The notes under the pieces: generated by a model | Databases searched by the model: none | Seen by the model: the letters and a program-made list of their open reading frames with translations, nothing else | What the model was told of the DNA's origin: nothing | In this document: positions 8,229 through 16,744 of the stretch, in pieces | How the letters are laid out: every line of letters starts with the position of its first letter | Position numbering within the stretch: the stretch's first letter is position 1 | Assembly (NCBI GenBank): GCA_030529455.1 | Contig: JAUMWV010000002.1 | Coordinates: 17,266-63,788 of the forward strand | Origin: Propionibacteriaceae bacterium | GTDB taxonomy: Bacteria > Actinomycetota > Actinomycetes > Propionibacteriales > Propionibacteriaceae | Reading direction: 5' to 3' | DNA length: 46,523 nucleotides | Made by a program: the position numbers and the translations under genes

Positions 8229-8911
8229 TACGCCCCGCTGCCGTTCGGGCCGGGCGTCCCGACGGACGCTCATCCCGGATGTGAGCAGGTGCGCCCCGCG
8301 ACCATAAGGGCCCGGGGCGAGGGTGAATGTCACTGGGTCTGTCCGATCAGGCGTGTTTCGCAACAATCAAGGCCCCAGGCACCCCACTGTTCCTGGAGGG
8401 GGTGAGGAAGTGTGCCCGCGGTCAAGCGCCCGGGGACGAAAGCGGCAAGGGCGACGAGCAGGGCTGAGCGCGGTCCCGCGGCGACAGACGGCCGGGGAGC
8501 GGCTGGCGCGCCCTACTCTTCCCGTTAGGGGTCGCCCCGCGGCGACAGCGGCCCGGCTTCGCATCTCGTGTGACACCTAGCTTTTCCCTGGGACGCCCCG
8601 CGGCGACAGGAGCCGGGCGATCAAGGTCGCAGGCCCAAGAGCAGGACACCCCGCCGACACCGGGGCCCGCCGGTGGGGCTGGTGTGGGATGACCACCGAC
8701 CCGGGATGCCCTGCGGCCACAAGGGCCGGGACCGCGATGCCTGGCTTGATGAGGTTACGGGCGAGACACCCCGCGGCCGCAGGAGCCCGGGGCTGAGCGG
8801 TCTCCGCGAGGGTCACAATCTCAAGAAGCCTGCGGCCACAAGGGTCCGGGCTCTCTGCGGTTCTCCTTCGCCCGGCCGCACGCTGCGCCCGCGACCACAG
8901 GGCACCGGGGT
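8229..8911. CRISPR. Degenerate CRISPR-like repeat array
   Basis: About twelve copies of a ~28-base repeat start near 8229, 8290, 8351, 8411, 8471, 8531, 8592, 8645, 8705, 8765, 8825 and 8883, a period of 60-61 with one 53-base step. The consensus begins GACGCCCCGCGGC, has a central ACA, and ends GGGCCCGGGG. It folds as CCCCG...CGGGG with an inner GGC/GCC pair. The ~32-base segments between copies differ from each other. No copy is identical to another, and the 8351 copy is badly eroded. Period and palindrome fit a type I-E-like array that has decayed, but no cas genes are in the window. A different structured intergenic repeat is possible. From 8912 to 9122 I see nothing. Confidence 0.45.
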
Positions 8912-9122
8912 TGTGCTGGGTATCGGCTGATGGGTTCGATGGTGCCCTTGGCCCGGTGGTTCCCCGCCAGTTCCGGGGTTCGTCCCTGGCGTTGGCGATT
9001 CGTGCCGGGTGCAACCCGACGCCTATCCAGAGGTCTCGGGTGGGCTAGGCGCGGAGGCGTCCAGGCTGGGAGCTAACTCACCACCCGTGTTCTCTCCAGC
9101 CCGGCCAGGCTTCGCCGCCCCG

Positions 9123-10031
9123 CTAGGCCCTGGGGTGTGCCTGCCGGTAGGCGGCCCGCAGCCGCTCCCCGGTGACGTGGGTGTAGATCTGGGTCGTGGC
9201 GACCGAGATATGCCCCAGCATCTCCTGCACACTGCGCAGGTCGGCTCCGCCCTCCAGCAGATGGGTCGCCATGGCGTGGCGGAGCCCGTGCGGACCGACG
9301 TTCGGCGCGTCCGGTACCGCGAGCAGCCGCCGGTGCACCATCCGGCGCACCACCCGCTGATCGACACGACCGCCCCGGGCACCGAGGAACAGCGCGTCCC
9401 CCGAGGTCTGCGTGCTGAATGCTGTCCGGTGGGCCAGCCAGGCCCGCAGCGCCCGGAGCGCGGGGGCACCGAGCGGCGCCTTCCGCTCCTTGCCGCCCTT
9501 GCCGAGGACGCGCACTAGGCCGCGGTCCCAGTCGATATCGCCGAGGTTGAGGGCGCACAGCTCGCCCACCCGGATGCCCGACGAGTAAAGGGTCTCCAGG
9601 ATCGCCAAGTCCCGGTAGTCCGTGGGGTCTCCCGACTCGGCGGACGCCGCAGCGACAGCGTCCAGCAGGGTCGTGGCTGCCGAGGGACTCACATCGACGG
9701 GAAGCCGCCTCGGCGCCTTCGGCGAACGCAGCCGTGCCGCCGGGTTGTGCGCCAGCAGACCGTCCTCGTGCGCCCAGGAGAAGAACCCCCGCACCGCGGC
9801 GACCCGTCGCTGCAAGGTTGCGGCGGAGATCCCCTCGTCCTTCATCTGAGCCGCCCACGCCCTGAGGTTGCTCAGCGTCACCCCAGCCGGTGTCGTCTCG
9901 TTCTCGCTCAGGAAACCGGCCAGGCTGGCCAGGTCAGTCTCGTAGGCCCGCACGGTGTGCCGAGACAGCCCCCTGCCATCCCGCAGGTGTGCTGCGTAAT
10001 CAGCGATGAGTCCCCGCCAGGCCTCCGGCAT
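9123..10031 (-). CDS. xerC: Tyrosine recombinase XerC
   Basis: XerC with XerD resolves chromosome dimers at dif. The ~302-residue protein has the N-terminal SAM-like core-binding domain (~5-90) and the C-terminal catalytic domain. Visible catalytic residues are Arg in SSGIRVGEL, Lys in GKGGKERKAPLG, HxxR in HGLRHAMATH, and His and Tyr in LGHISVATTQIYTHV. The length matches XerC. I chose ATG at 10031; GTG at 10037 is almost equivalent. The frame is open to 10277, but that extension lies over the divergent def gene. A role at foreign attachment sites cannot be excluded from sequence. Confidence 0.88.
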   Translation of the reverse strand: MPEAWRGLIADYAAHLRDGRGLSRHTVRAYETDLASLAGFLSENETTPAGVTLSNLRAWAAQMKDEGISAATLQRRVAAVRGFFSWAHEDGLLAHNPAARLRSPKAPRRLPVDVSPSAATTLLDAVAAASAESGDPTDYRDLAILETLYSSGIRVGELCALNLGDIDWDRGLVRVLGKGGKERKAPLGAPALRALRAWLAHRTAFSTQTSGDALFLGARGGRVDQRVVRRMVHRRLLAVPDAPNVGPHGLRHAMATHLLEGGADLRSVQEMLGHISVATTQIYTHVTGERLRAAYRQAHPRA

Positions 10032-10101
10032 CTCCACGTGCCCAGCGTGCCACGCCCCCACGCAGTTGACCGGTCCGGCGCGCTCGGGTAAGAAATCTTC
10101 C

Positions 10102-10695
10102 ATGACCGGCGACGACCTCACTACCGGCGGCACTGTCCGCCCGATCACCCGCTGGGGCACCCCAGTCATGCACGCCCCGACCGCTCCGGTGACCGAGTAC
10201 GGCACCGAGTTGCACACGCTGATCCGCGACATGTTCGCGACGATGCGTGCCGCCGAGGGCGTGGGACTGGCCGCCACCCAGGTCGGGGTGGGCCTATCGG
10301 TGTTCGTCTACGAGTGCCCCGATGCCGATCACCGGGTGCAGCTGGGTGTGGTGTGCAATCCCGAGGTGACGCTGCCGGAGGGCCGGGATCGGCACCTCGA
10401 CAACAGCGAGGAGGGGTGCCTGTCGTGGCCCGGCGGCTACCAGGCCGTCGCGCGTCCCGATGAGGCGGTCTGCCGCGGATTCGACGCTTTCGGCCAGCCC
10501 GTCGAGGTCCGGGGAACCGGGCTGCTGGCGCGTTGCCTCCAGCACGAGACCGACCACCTGAACGGGATGGTCTTCGGCGACCGGTTGAGCGGACGCGCCC
10601 GCCGCAAGCTCAACCAGCAGGTCGAGGCTGTGGCGTACCGCTACCCTGAGGATTGGCCCGTGCACCCGAAGTCCCTGGCCCGGCCTGCCCAGTGA
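10102..10695 (+). CDS. def: Peptide deformylase
   Basis: Removes the formyl group from the N-terminal Met of new proteins, using a metal centre. The 197-residue protein shows all three family motifs: GVGLAATQVG (53-62), EGCLS (104-108, with the metal-binding Cys) and HETDH (148-152, two metal-binding His and the catalytic Glu). I start it at ATG 10102, about ten residues before the usual ITRWGTPVM; the open frame upstream overlaps xerC. It diverges from xerC and converges with the methyltransferase gene, whose stop is only three bases away. Confidence 0.95.
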   Translation: MTGDDLTTGGTVRPITRWGTPVMHAPTAPVTEYGTELHTLIRDMFATMRAAEGVGLAATQVGVGLSVFVYECPDADHRVQLGVVCNPEVTLPEGRDRHLDNSEEGCLSWPGGYQAVARPDEAVCRGFDAFGQPVEVRGTGLLARCLQHETDHLNGMVFGDRLSGRARRKLNQQVEAVAYRYPEDWPVHPKSLARPAQ

Positions 10696-10698
10696 TCC

Positions 10699-11487
10699 TC
10701 AGGCGAGCGCGTAACAGGCGACTGCGGCCGCAGCGGCGACGTTGAGGGAGTCCACGCCCGCGTGCATGGGTATCTGGACCGCGATATCCGCTTCGTTCAG
10801 CCACGCCGAAGACAGGCCCGACCCCTCGGTTCCCATGAGCAGGGCGAGCTTCTCGGGGGCCCGGACCTGGGGCAAGGCGACGGCGTCGTGGGTCAGTGCC
10901 ATCGCAGCGAGGGCGAAACCGGACGCGCGAAGCCGCGCTAGGTCGGCCGCGGCGTCGCTCATCCGCACCCAGGGGATCGAGAACACCGTCCCCATGGAGG
11001 TCTTGATCGCGCGGCGGTAGAGGGGGTCGGCCGCCCGCGGCGCCAGCACGACCCCATCCCACCCGAGCCCCGCGGCGCAGCGGATGATGGCGCCCACGTT
11101 GGTGTGATCGACGATGTCCTCGCAGACGACCAACCGCCGAGACCCGAGCACTCGCTCGAGCGGGGTCGGCGCGGGCCGGTGAAAGGACGCGAGGGCGCCC
11201 CTATGGACATGGAAGCCGGTCACCTGCTCGGCGAGCGCCTCCGTGACGACGTAGACCGGCACCTCGGGCCACGCCTCAACCACCCGGGCCAGGCCGGCCA
11301 GCCAGCGTTCGGCGAGCAGGAAGGAACGCGGCCGACACCCCGCGTCCGCGGCCCGGTGGATGATCTGGGCGCCCTCGGCGATGAACAGCCCACCCTCGAC
11401 TTCAAGGGACTGGCGCAACTGCACGTCGCGAAGGTCCCGGTAGTCCCGGAGCCTGGGATCGGTGGGGTCGTCGACGCGGATCAGCAC
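10699..11487 (-). CDS. TrmH/SpoU-family RNA methyltransferase
   Basis: A 262-residue SPOUT-class enzyme predicted to transfer methyl groups from SAM to a ribose 2'-OH in tRNA or rRNA. The N-terminal RNA-binding part (~1-105) contains GLFIAEGAQII. The knotted catalytic domain has the three motifs: DHTNVGAIIRCA (with the conserved Asn/Arg), LALLMGTEGSGLS, and IPMHAGVDSLNVAAAAAV. Its RNA target cannot be told from sequence. A consensus DnaA-box-like sequence lies 35 bases before its ATG. Confidence 0.9.
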   Translation of the reverse strand: MLIRVDDPTDPRLRDYRDLRDVQLRQSLEVEGGLFIAEGAQIIHRAADAGCRPRSFLLAERWLAGLARVVEAWPEVPVYVVTEALAEQVTGFHVHRGALASFHRPAPTPLERVLGSRRLVVCEDIVDHTNVGAIIRCAAGLGWDGVVLAPRAADPLYRRAIKTSMGTVFSIPWVRMSDAAADLARLRASGFALAAMALTHDAVALPQVRAPEKLALLMGTEGSGLSSAWLNEADIAVQIPMHAGVDSLNVAAAAAVACYALA

Positions 11488-11521
11488 ACCCCGACCCTAT
11501 CGAAGCCGCACCCGGGGCGGA

Positions 11522-11530
11522 TTATCCACA
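11522..11530. promoter_or_regulatory. DnaA-box-like TTATCCACA
   Basis: A perfect consensus 9-mer 35 bases upstream of the methyltransferase start. It matches the sequences upstream of yraN, comEA and the DUF4192 gene. A single 9-mer can occur by chance; its interest comes from the repeated placement in promoter gaps. Confidence 0.35.
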
Positions 11531-11715
11531 GGGCATTCGGATTGGTCCGCCGGGTGGGACAGTTCGGTATACGGCGTGCGAGTCATGCCGATGAACGTGC
11601 TTTGGACGGTGGAGCGTCGTTGGCGCCGGGGTTCTCACACCGAAACACGTCGCAGAGGCGCCCCTCTTGACCAGACGCGGTCAATCCGAATTGGCCTGAC
11701 GATGTGCATTCAGGA

Positions 11716-12087
11716 ATGCGTATAGCCGAGGTGCCCGAGGCTCACGCTGGCGACAAGGTCGCGGTGTTGCCGCCACCGTTCGCGATCCCCGCGGTGGCGC
11801 CCCAGAACGAACAGGCGATGGTCCGGCTCGAAGAGGCCACGGGTCTCGTGCAGCGCTGAGGACGTAGCCCTCGGCTGGCGTCCAGTATCGTCGCGGGGTG
11901 CCCTCGCAAAACCAGAGCGTATGCCTATGCCTCTTGCCATGGGCGATCCAATCCAGCCCTGGGCCATCGACCGGAGTGGCGCCGGACAACACGGCACCAT
12001 CCCCTCGGACTCACCGCCTCCGCGACCCTCACCGTCGGCGAACTACACGTCGTCAACACCAACCCGCGCCGCATTCCCCACCGCTAA
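11716..12087 (+). pseudogene. Internally deleted S66 LD-carboxypeptidase (MccF-like) remnant
   Basis: ATG at 11716 opens a 47-codon frame reading AHAGDKVAVL...FAIPAVAP...NEQAMVRLEEATGLV, which looks like the N-terminus of S66 peptidases of the microcin-immunity (MccF) type. It stops at TGA 11857-11859. Farther on in the same frame come VAGCPRKTRAYAYA, similar to the family's VGRPKA segment, then ALGHRPEW and PLGLTASATLTVGELHVV, similar to its C-terminal GHxxPxW...PLG part, ending at TAA 12087. The middle, with most of the Ser-Glu-His active site, is missing. Intact relatives are about 330 residues. Recognition is from remembered family features; a frame-aware search would settle it. Confidence 0.5.
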
Positions 12088-12233
12088 CCCGCCGCCGGGC
12101 GCTCACCTCCCACCCAGGAGGCTGACCGCCGCGTCCCGGCCCGCCCGACCGGCTGACCAGCCCAGGCACTCCGGCGGACAGATCGCGGTCTCGTCTTCGA
12201 TCCCGGTCAGCAGCCGAGGGCACGGCCCGAGGC

Positions 12234-12317
12234 CAGTTGCCCGCCCCGGCGGACGTGGCCGGATTCCTGAACCAGACGACGGCCCTGGCGTGCCGTTGGC
12301 AGCGGGAGCGCGGATAG
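12234..12317 (+). pseudogene. Possible C-terminal remnant of an HTH-type small protein
   Basis: A 27-codon stretch ending at TAG 12315-12317 reads PADVAGFLNQTTALACRWQR. This is reminiscent of MerR/excisionase-type helix-turn-helix segments, which carry 'DVAxFLN' followed by a short recognition helix. There is no start and no upstream continuation. It is weak evidence, recorded because the surrounding 11488-12328 region is otherwise gene debris. Confidence 0.15.
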
Positions 12318-12328
12318 ACTCACCTGCG

Positions 12329-13309
12329 ATGTCACGACTAAAGATCGACCGGTTCACCGTTCTCATCCTCGCGGCGGTGCTCGTCGCCGCCATCCTCCCC
12401 GTCCACGGGTGGGGCGCGACCGCGCTGTCGTGGGCGACGAAGGTCGGCATCTTCGTGCTGTTCTTCCTCTACGGGGCGCGGCTGAGCCCCCAGGAGGCCC
12501 TGGCGGGGCTGCGCCACTGGCGACTCCACGCCGTCATCCTGGCGTTCACCTTCGTGTTGTTTCCGGTGCTCGGGCTGGCGCTGTCGCTGGCCTCACCCGC
12601 GCTGATCTCCCCCGGCCTGTACGCCGGGGTGCTGTTTCTTTGCCTGGTTCCCTCGACGGTGCAGTCGTCGGTGACGTTCACCTCGATCGCCCGCGGCAAT
12701 ATCGCCGGGGCGATCGTCAGCGCCTCCGCGTCCAACCTCCTCGGCGTGGTGGTCACACCGCTGCTGGCGGTGGCGCTGATGTCGACCACCGGCACCGCCA
12801 CGATCAACCCCCGCTCCATCCTCGACATCGTGGTGCAACTGCTGCTGCCCTTCGTCCTCGGCCAGCTCAGTCGGCCCTGGAGCGCGGCATGGGTCGGACG
12901 CCATAAGGGCGCCCTCAAGTGGTTCGACCAGGGCGTCATCGTGGCCGTGGTCTACGCCGCGTTCTCCGCCGGGATGAGGGAGGGCATCTGGGCCCAGGTC
13001 GGCTGGGCAGACCTGGTGTGGCTGTGCGTGATCTGCATCGCCGTGCTGGCGCTCATGCTCTGGCTGACCCACCTCACCGCGCTCGTGCTCGGCTTCGGCC
13101 GCGACGACCGGATCGCCATCCAGTTCTGCGGGACGAAAAAGTCCCTCGCGACCGGGGTCCCCATCGCCAGCGTGCTATTCGCCGGTCAGCCCATCGGACT
13201 CATCGTGTTGCCCCTGATGGTCTTCCACCAGCTGCAGCTCCTGGCGTGTGCCGCCCTGGCCAGCCGCTACGCCGCCCAGCCCGACACCCCCGAAGGCGCT
13301 CAGCGCTGA
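12329..13309 (+). CDS. SBF-like (YfeH-type) sodium/bile-acid-family transporter
   Basis: A 326-residue integral membrane protein with about ten helices across its whole length. It belongs to the SBF-like branch of the bile acid:Na+ symporter superfamily (YfeH in E. coli). Typical landmarks are KVGIFVLFFLYGARLS, LVPSTVQSSVTFTSIARGN in the crossover region, and FCGTKKSLATGVPIA near helix 9. The substrate is unknown. The frame is open far upstream, but only ATG 12329 starts directly before the first helix (SRLKIDRFTVLILAAVLV). It converges on the ABC ATPase gene, with one base between stops. Confidence 0.88.
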   Translation: MSRLKIDRFTVLILAAVLVAAILPVHGWGATALSWATKVGIFVLFFLYGARLSPQEALAGLRHWRLHAVILAFTFVLFPVLGLALSLASPALISPGLYAGVLFLCLVPSTVQSSVTFTSIARGNIAGAIVSASASNLLGVVVTPLLAVALMSTTGTATINPRSILDIVVQLLLPFVLGQLSRPWSAAWVGRHKGALKWFDQGVIVAVVYAAFSAGMREGIWAQVGWADLVWLCVICIAVLALMLWLTHLTALVLGFGRDDRIAIQFCGTKKSLATGVPIASVLFAGQPIGLIVLPLMVFHQLQLLACAALASRYAAQPDTPEGAQR

Positions 13310-13310
13310 C

Positions 13311-14093
13311 TCACCTGGCCCGGGCGCCCCAGCGCCCACCCCGTTCGGCGATCTCCAGGTCGAGATCGAAGGTGTAGCTCAGCGCCTCGTTGGTCAGCAC
13401 GTCCCGCACCGGCCCGGCGGTGACCACGCGTCCCGACTTGAGCAGCAGGGCATGCGTGATGCCCGGCGGGATCTCCTCGACGTGGTGGGTGACGAGCACC
13501 GTGGCCGGGGCGGCCTCGTCCAGGCACAGCGCCGCCATCGTCGCGACGAGCGCCTCTCGCCCGGCCAGGTCGAGCCCGGCGGCGGGTTCGTCCATGAGCA
13601 GCAGCTCCGGGTCGCTCATGAGCGCCCTGGCGATCTGGACGCGCTTGCGTTCGCCCTCGCTCAGGGTGCCGAAGGTCCGCTGCGCGAGGTGGTCCACCCT
13701 CAGCCTGGCCAGCAGGTGCTCAGCCCGGGAGTAGTCGGCGGCTTCGTAGTCCTCGCGCCACCTGCCCAGCACCGCGTAAGCGGCCGACAGCACCACGTCG
13801 CGAACCGACTCCTGCTTCGGTATCCGCTCAGCGATCGCGGAGCTGGTCAGCCCGATGCGGGGACGCAGTTCGAACACGTCCACCGTGCCAAGGATCTCGC
13901 CTAGCAGGCTGACCACCCCACGAGTCGGATACAGCTGGCCACCGAGCACCTGCAGCAGCGTCGTCTTCCCGGCGCCGTTGGGGCCGATCACCACCCAGCG
14001 GTCGGACTCGTCAACGACCCAGTCGACCTCGTCGAGCAGCACCGCCCGGCCGCGCTGCACCCGAACGCCAGCAAGTTCCACCACCGCAGCCAT
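13311..14093 (-). CDS. ABC transporter ATP-binding protein
   Basis: A 260-residue ABC ATPase with Walker A GPNGAGKT (37-44), a Q-loop-like region near SSAIAERIPKQ, signature LSEGERKRVQIARA, Walker B LLLMDEPAAGLD and the switch VTHHVEE. No membrane or substrate-binding partner is beside it. The HHVEEIP and FGTLSEGE features resemble stand-alone ATPases of the ModF/iron-complex group. It starts 20 bases after the fabI stop on the same strand and may be the last gene of fabG-fabI-ABC. Its substrate cannot be inferred. Confidence 0.88.
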   Translation of the reverse strand: MAAVVELAGVRVQRGRAVLLDEVDWVVDESDRWVVIGPNGAGKTTLLQVLGGQLYPTRGVVSLLGEILGTVDVFELRPRIGLTSSAIAERIPKQESVRDVVLSAAYAVLGRWREDYEAADYSRAEHLLARLRVDHLAQRTFGTLSEGERKRVQIARALMSDPELLLMDEPAAGLDLAGREALVATMAALCLDEAAPATVLVTHHVEEIPPGITHALLLKSGRVVTAGPVRDVLTNEALSYTFDLDLEIAERGGRWGARAR

Positions 14094-14113
14094 GGATTCA
14101 ACCTATCGGGTGG

Positions 14114-14884
14114 TCAGGCTCCCGTGGAGTGCAACCCGCCGTCGACGTGGATCATCTCGCCGGTGGTCGCCGGGAACCAGTCGCTGAGCAGCGCCACGAC
14201 CGCCTTGGCGCTCGGACGCGCGTCGGTCGGGTCCCAGCCCAGCGGGGCCCGCTCGCTCCACACATCGTTGAACTGGCTCGCACCGGGGATCGCCTTCTTA
14301 GCGATGGTGTCGATCGGTCCAGCCGCGACCATGTTGACCCGGACGCCGTCGGGTCCCAGATAGCGGGCGAGGTAGCGTCCGGTCGATTCGAGGGCGGCCT
14401 TCGCCACCCCCATCCAGTCATAGGACGGCCACGACACCCGGGCATCGAAGGTCAACCCGACCACCGACGACTTCTCGGCCAGCATCGGCTTGAGTGCCAT
14501 GGTCAGGCTCTTGAGCGAATAGGCGCTGGTGTGCAACGCCGTGGCGACATCGTCCCACCCGGTCGACAGGAAGTTGCCGCCGAGCGCGGTGTCGGGTTTG
14601 GCGAAAGCGATGGAGTGGACGATGCCATCCAGTCTCTCGACGTGTTCGGCCAGTTGCCCCGGCAGCGCCGCGATACTGTCGGCGTCGGTGACATCGAGTT
14701 CCAGCACCGGCGGGGCCGGGTCCAGCCGGGCGGCGACCCGGCGGGTCAGCGAGGCCGCCCGCGGAATGTTACTGATGACGACCCTGGCGCCCTCCTCCTG
14801 GGCGATCTCGGCCACCGAGTAGGCGATCGAGGTGTGCATGGTCACGCCAGTGACCAGGATGTTCTTTCCTTCGAGAAGTCCCAT
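14114..14884 (-). CDS. fabI: Enoyl-[acyl-carrier-protein] reductase (NADH), InhA/FabI type
   Basis: Catalyses the last reductive step of each fatty-acid elongation cycle. The 256-residue short-chain dehydrogenase has the FabI-type dinucleotide motif GVTMHTSIAYSVAEIAQEEGA, a divergent SDR glycine pattern, and the catalytic Tyr-x6-Lys in YDWMGVAKAALE. It continues with RVNMVAAGPIDTIAKKAI, the substrate loop typical of InhA orthologues. A strong GGGGAAAGGA precedes the ATG. It lies 15 bases downstream of fabG, the usual actinobacterial fabG-inhA pair. It is the family targeted by isoniazid-type inhibitors. Confidence 0.95.
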   Translation of the reverse strand: MGLLEGKNILVTGVTMHTSIAYSVAEIAQEEGARVVISNIPRAASLTRRVAARLDPAPPVLELDVTDADSIAALPGQLAEHVERLDGIVHSIAFAKPDTALGGNFLSTGWDDVATALHTSAYSLKSLTMALKPMLAEKSSVVGLTFDARVSWPSYDWMGVAKAALESTGRYLARYLGPDGVRVNMVAAGPIDTIAKKAIPGASQFNDVWSERAPLGWDPTDARPSAKAVVALLSDWFPATTGEMIHVDGGLHSTGA

Positions 14885-14899
14885 GGGAGTCCTTTCCCC

Positions 14900-15613
14900 T
14901 CAGTGGCCCATGCCCATGCCGCCGTCGACCGGGATCACGGCGCCGGTGATATAGCCCGCCCCGTCGCCTGCCAGGAACTGGCACGCCGCGGCGATGTCGG
15001 CCGTGCTGCCCAGCCGCCCCGCGGGAATCCTTGCCTTGTAGTCCTTCACCAGGTCGTCGCTGAGCACGGCCGTCATGTCGGTCTCGATGAAACCGGGAGC
15101 GACAACGTTGCAGGTGATGTTGCGCGAACCGAGCTCGCGCGAGAGGCTGCGGGCCATCCCAACCAGCGCCGCCTTGCTGGCCGCATAGTTGATCTGCCCC
15201 GGCGAGCCCAGCAGCCCGACGACCGACGAGATCAGCACGATCCGGCCGAACCGGGCCCGCATCATCGGGCGGGACGCACGCCGCACGACCCGGAAGGTAC
15301 CGGTGAGGTTGGTGTCAATGACCGCGTCCCAGTCCTCGTCGCTCATCCTCATGAGCAGGGTGTCCTTAGTGATCCCGGCGTTGGCGATCAGCACCTCCAC
15401 CTGGCCAAGCTCGGCCTCGACCCGCTCGAAAGCGGCGTCCACCTGGGCCTGGTCAGTGATGTCGCACTGCACTCCGAGGACGCCCTCGGGCACATCACCG
15501 GAACGGTAGGTGGCCGCCACCTTGTGTCCGGCCTCGGCGAAGGCGGCGGCGATGGCCCGGCCGATCCCCCTGGAACCACCGGTCACGAGAACTACTCGAG
15601 AAGTTTCAGTCAC
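14900..15613 (-). CDS. fabG: 3-oxoacyl-[acyl-carrier-protein] reductase
   Basis: NADPH-dependent ketoacyl-ACP reductase, the first reductive step of elongation. About 237 residues with the classical SDR features: TGGSRGIGRAIAAA near the N-terminus, NAGITKD, SSVVGLLGSPGQINYAASKAAL containing the catalytic Ser, Tyr and Lys, and PGFIETDMT. I favour GTG at 15611-15613, nine residues before the first strand. GTG at 15637 would add eight residues. It is directly upstream of fabI. Confidence 0.93.
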   Translation of the reverse strand: MTETSRVVLVTGGSRGIGRAIAAAFAEAGHKVAATYRSGDVPEGVLGVQCDITDQAQVDAAFERVEAELGQVEVLIANAGITKDTLLMRMSDEDWDAVIDTNLTGTFRVVRRASRPMMRARFGRIVLISSVVGLLGSPGQINYAASKAALVGMARSLSRELGSRNITCNVVAPGFIETDMTAVLSDDLVKDYKARIPAGRLGSTADIAAACQFLAGDGAGYITGAVIPVDGGMGMGH

Positions 15614-15654
15614 GAGGTGAAACCTACCCGAGTTCACGAGCCTATGCTTACCCT

Positions 15655-15957
15655 ATGCCTCTACAGCCGGTGTTGATCACGGGCGCAACGCCCGGTCGGA
15701 CGCTCGATGTCAACACGCGCCAGAAGCGTTACCTCATCACGATGGGCATCAGGGTCGCGTGTTTCCTGCTGATGTTCGTGCTGCCCGGGGCGTGGATGTG
15801 GGTCGCCCTGGCCGGTGCTGCCTTCCTGCCCGCGATCGCGGTGCTGTTCGCCAACAACTCCGAGCACCGCCCGCCGCCCGTCGCCCCCGAGGACGCCGGT
15901 GTGCCCCGCCTCGCGCTGAGTGGGCCGAATACGATCCCGGGCGAGATCGACGACTAG
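15655..15957 (+). CDS. DUF3099 membrane protein
   Basis: A 100-residue protein with an N-terminal PVLITGATPGRTLDVNTRQKRY segment, two membrane helices (~28-65) and a polar tail. This is the DUF3099 pattern: an actinobacterial family of unknown function usually next to fabG and SURF1, as here. It diverges from fabG, sharing a ~40-bp promoter gap, and is followed 10 bases later by the SURF1 gene. Confidence 0.85.
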   Translation: MPLQPVLITGATPGRTLDVNTRQKRYLITMGIRVACFLLMFVLPGAWMWVALAGAAFLPAIAVLFANNSEHRPPPVAPEDAGVPRLALSGPNTIPGEIDD

Positions 15958-15967
15958 GCTGGAGCCG

Positions 15968-16744
15968 ATGAAGAAACTCGTCTTGCGCTGGGTCGGCCTG
16001 TTCGTCTTCGTCGCGGTGCTGGCGGTCCTGTTCGTCAACCTTGGCGAGTGGCAGCTCAACCGTCTCGATAGCCGCAAGGCCAGGAATGCACACGTGCTGG
16101 AAAACCAGGCCCACGAGGTGCAGCCCTACCAGCAGGTGATGAACCGCGCTATCGAGACCGACGACGAGTGGCTCCGGGTGTCGCTGCGGGGAACCTTCGA
16201 CGGCGCCCACCAGGTGCTCGTCCGCTACCGCTCCTATGCGGGCCAGACAGGTTCCGAGCTCGTCACCCCATTCCAGACCGAACAGGGCCAGTGGGTCGTC
16301 GTCGACCGGGGTTTCATCGCCCGCCAGCCGGGACAGCTGGACCCCGAGACGCTGCCCGCGCCCCCGCCGGGGGTCGTGGACCTGGTGGGCTATGTGCGCA
16401 AGACCGAACAGGGCAAACCCCAGGCGACCGATCCGGTGGAGGGCAAGGCTCGGCTGATCAACCCGCCCGCACTGTCGGCCGCTCTCGGGCGGGACTTCGT
16501 CGATGGCTACGTCAGCCTCATCGAGGTGACCCCGGGGCAAGGCGGCGGGCTGGAGGCCATGGCGCCCCCGGCGCTCGATGAGGGGCCGCACTTCTGGTAC
16601 GCGGTGCAGTGGTTCTGTTTCACGCTCATCGCGCTCGGCGGTTTCGTGGTGCTGGTCCGCGCCGATCTGCGTGACCGCAAGAAACGCCTCGCCCGCCAGG
16701 CCGCCGCGGCACGGGCGCCAGGCGACGCCCCCGAGGCGCCGTGA
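15968..16744 (+). CDS. SURF1-family cytochrome oxidase assembly protein
   Basis: A 258-residue protein with the SURF1 topology: one helix at the N-terminus (~7-27), a large extracytoplasmic domain, and one helix near the C-terminus (~215-235). Family hallmarks are LGEWQLNRLDSR after helix 1, VDRGFI in the centre, and GPHFWYAVQWFCFTLIAL at the second helix. SURF1 helps insert haem a into cytochrome c oxidase. ATG 15968 follows DUF3099 closely; the rlmA start overlaps its stop. Confidence 0.9.
   Translation: MKKLVLRWVGLFVFVAVLAVLFVNLGEWQLNRLDSRKARNAHVLENQAHEVQPYQQVMNRAIETDDEWLRVSLRGTFDGAHQVLVRYRSYAGQTGSELVTPFQTEQGQWVVVDRGFIARQPGQLDPETLPAPPPGVVDLVGYVRKTEQGKPQATDPVEGKARLINPPALSAALGRDFVDGYVSLIEVTPGQGGGLEAMAPPALDEGPHFWYAVQWFCFTLIALGGFVVLVRADLRDRKKRLARQAAAARAPGDAPEAP

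Noticed and set aside
8229-8911. Tandem repeats of a coding gene with a 20-residue period
   Set aside because: Spacing varies between 53, 58-59, 60 and 61 bases, so no frame is kept across units, and the segments between repeats do not resemble each other.
9123-10277. Longer XerC starting at 10277
   Set aside because: The extra ~80 residues lie over the def gene on the other strand and do not match XerC; the expected N-terminus begins near 10031.
11962-12087. PIN-domain toxin (VapC-like) C-terminus
   Set aside because: HVVNTNPRRIP looks a little like a VapC end, but the same frame upstream carries S66 peptidase N-terminal features, and the VAGCPRK and GHRPEW segments fit that family better.
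14129-15676. 515-codon open frame on the plus strand opposite fabI and fabG
   Set aside because: Shadow of two unmistakable minus-strand genes; the translation is Arg/Gly/His-rich with no domain, and GC-rich codon use explains the lack of stops.
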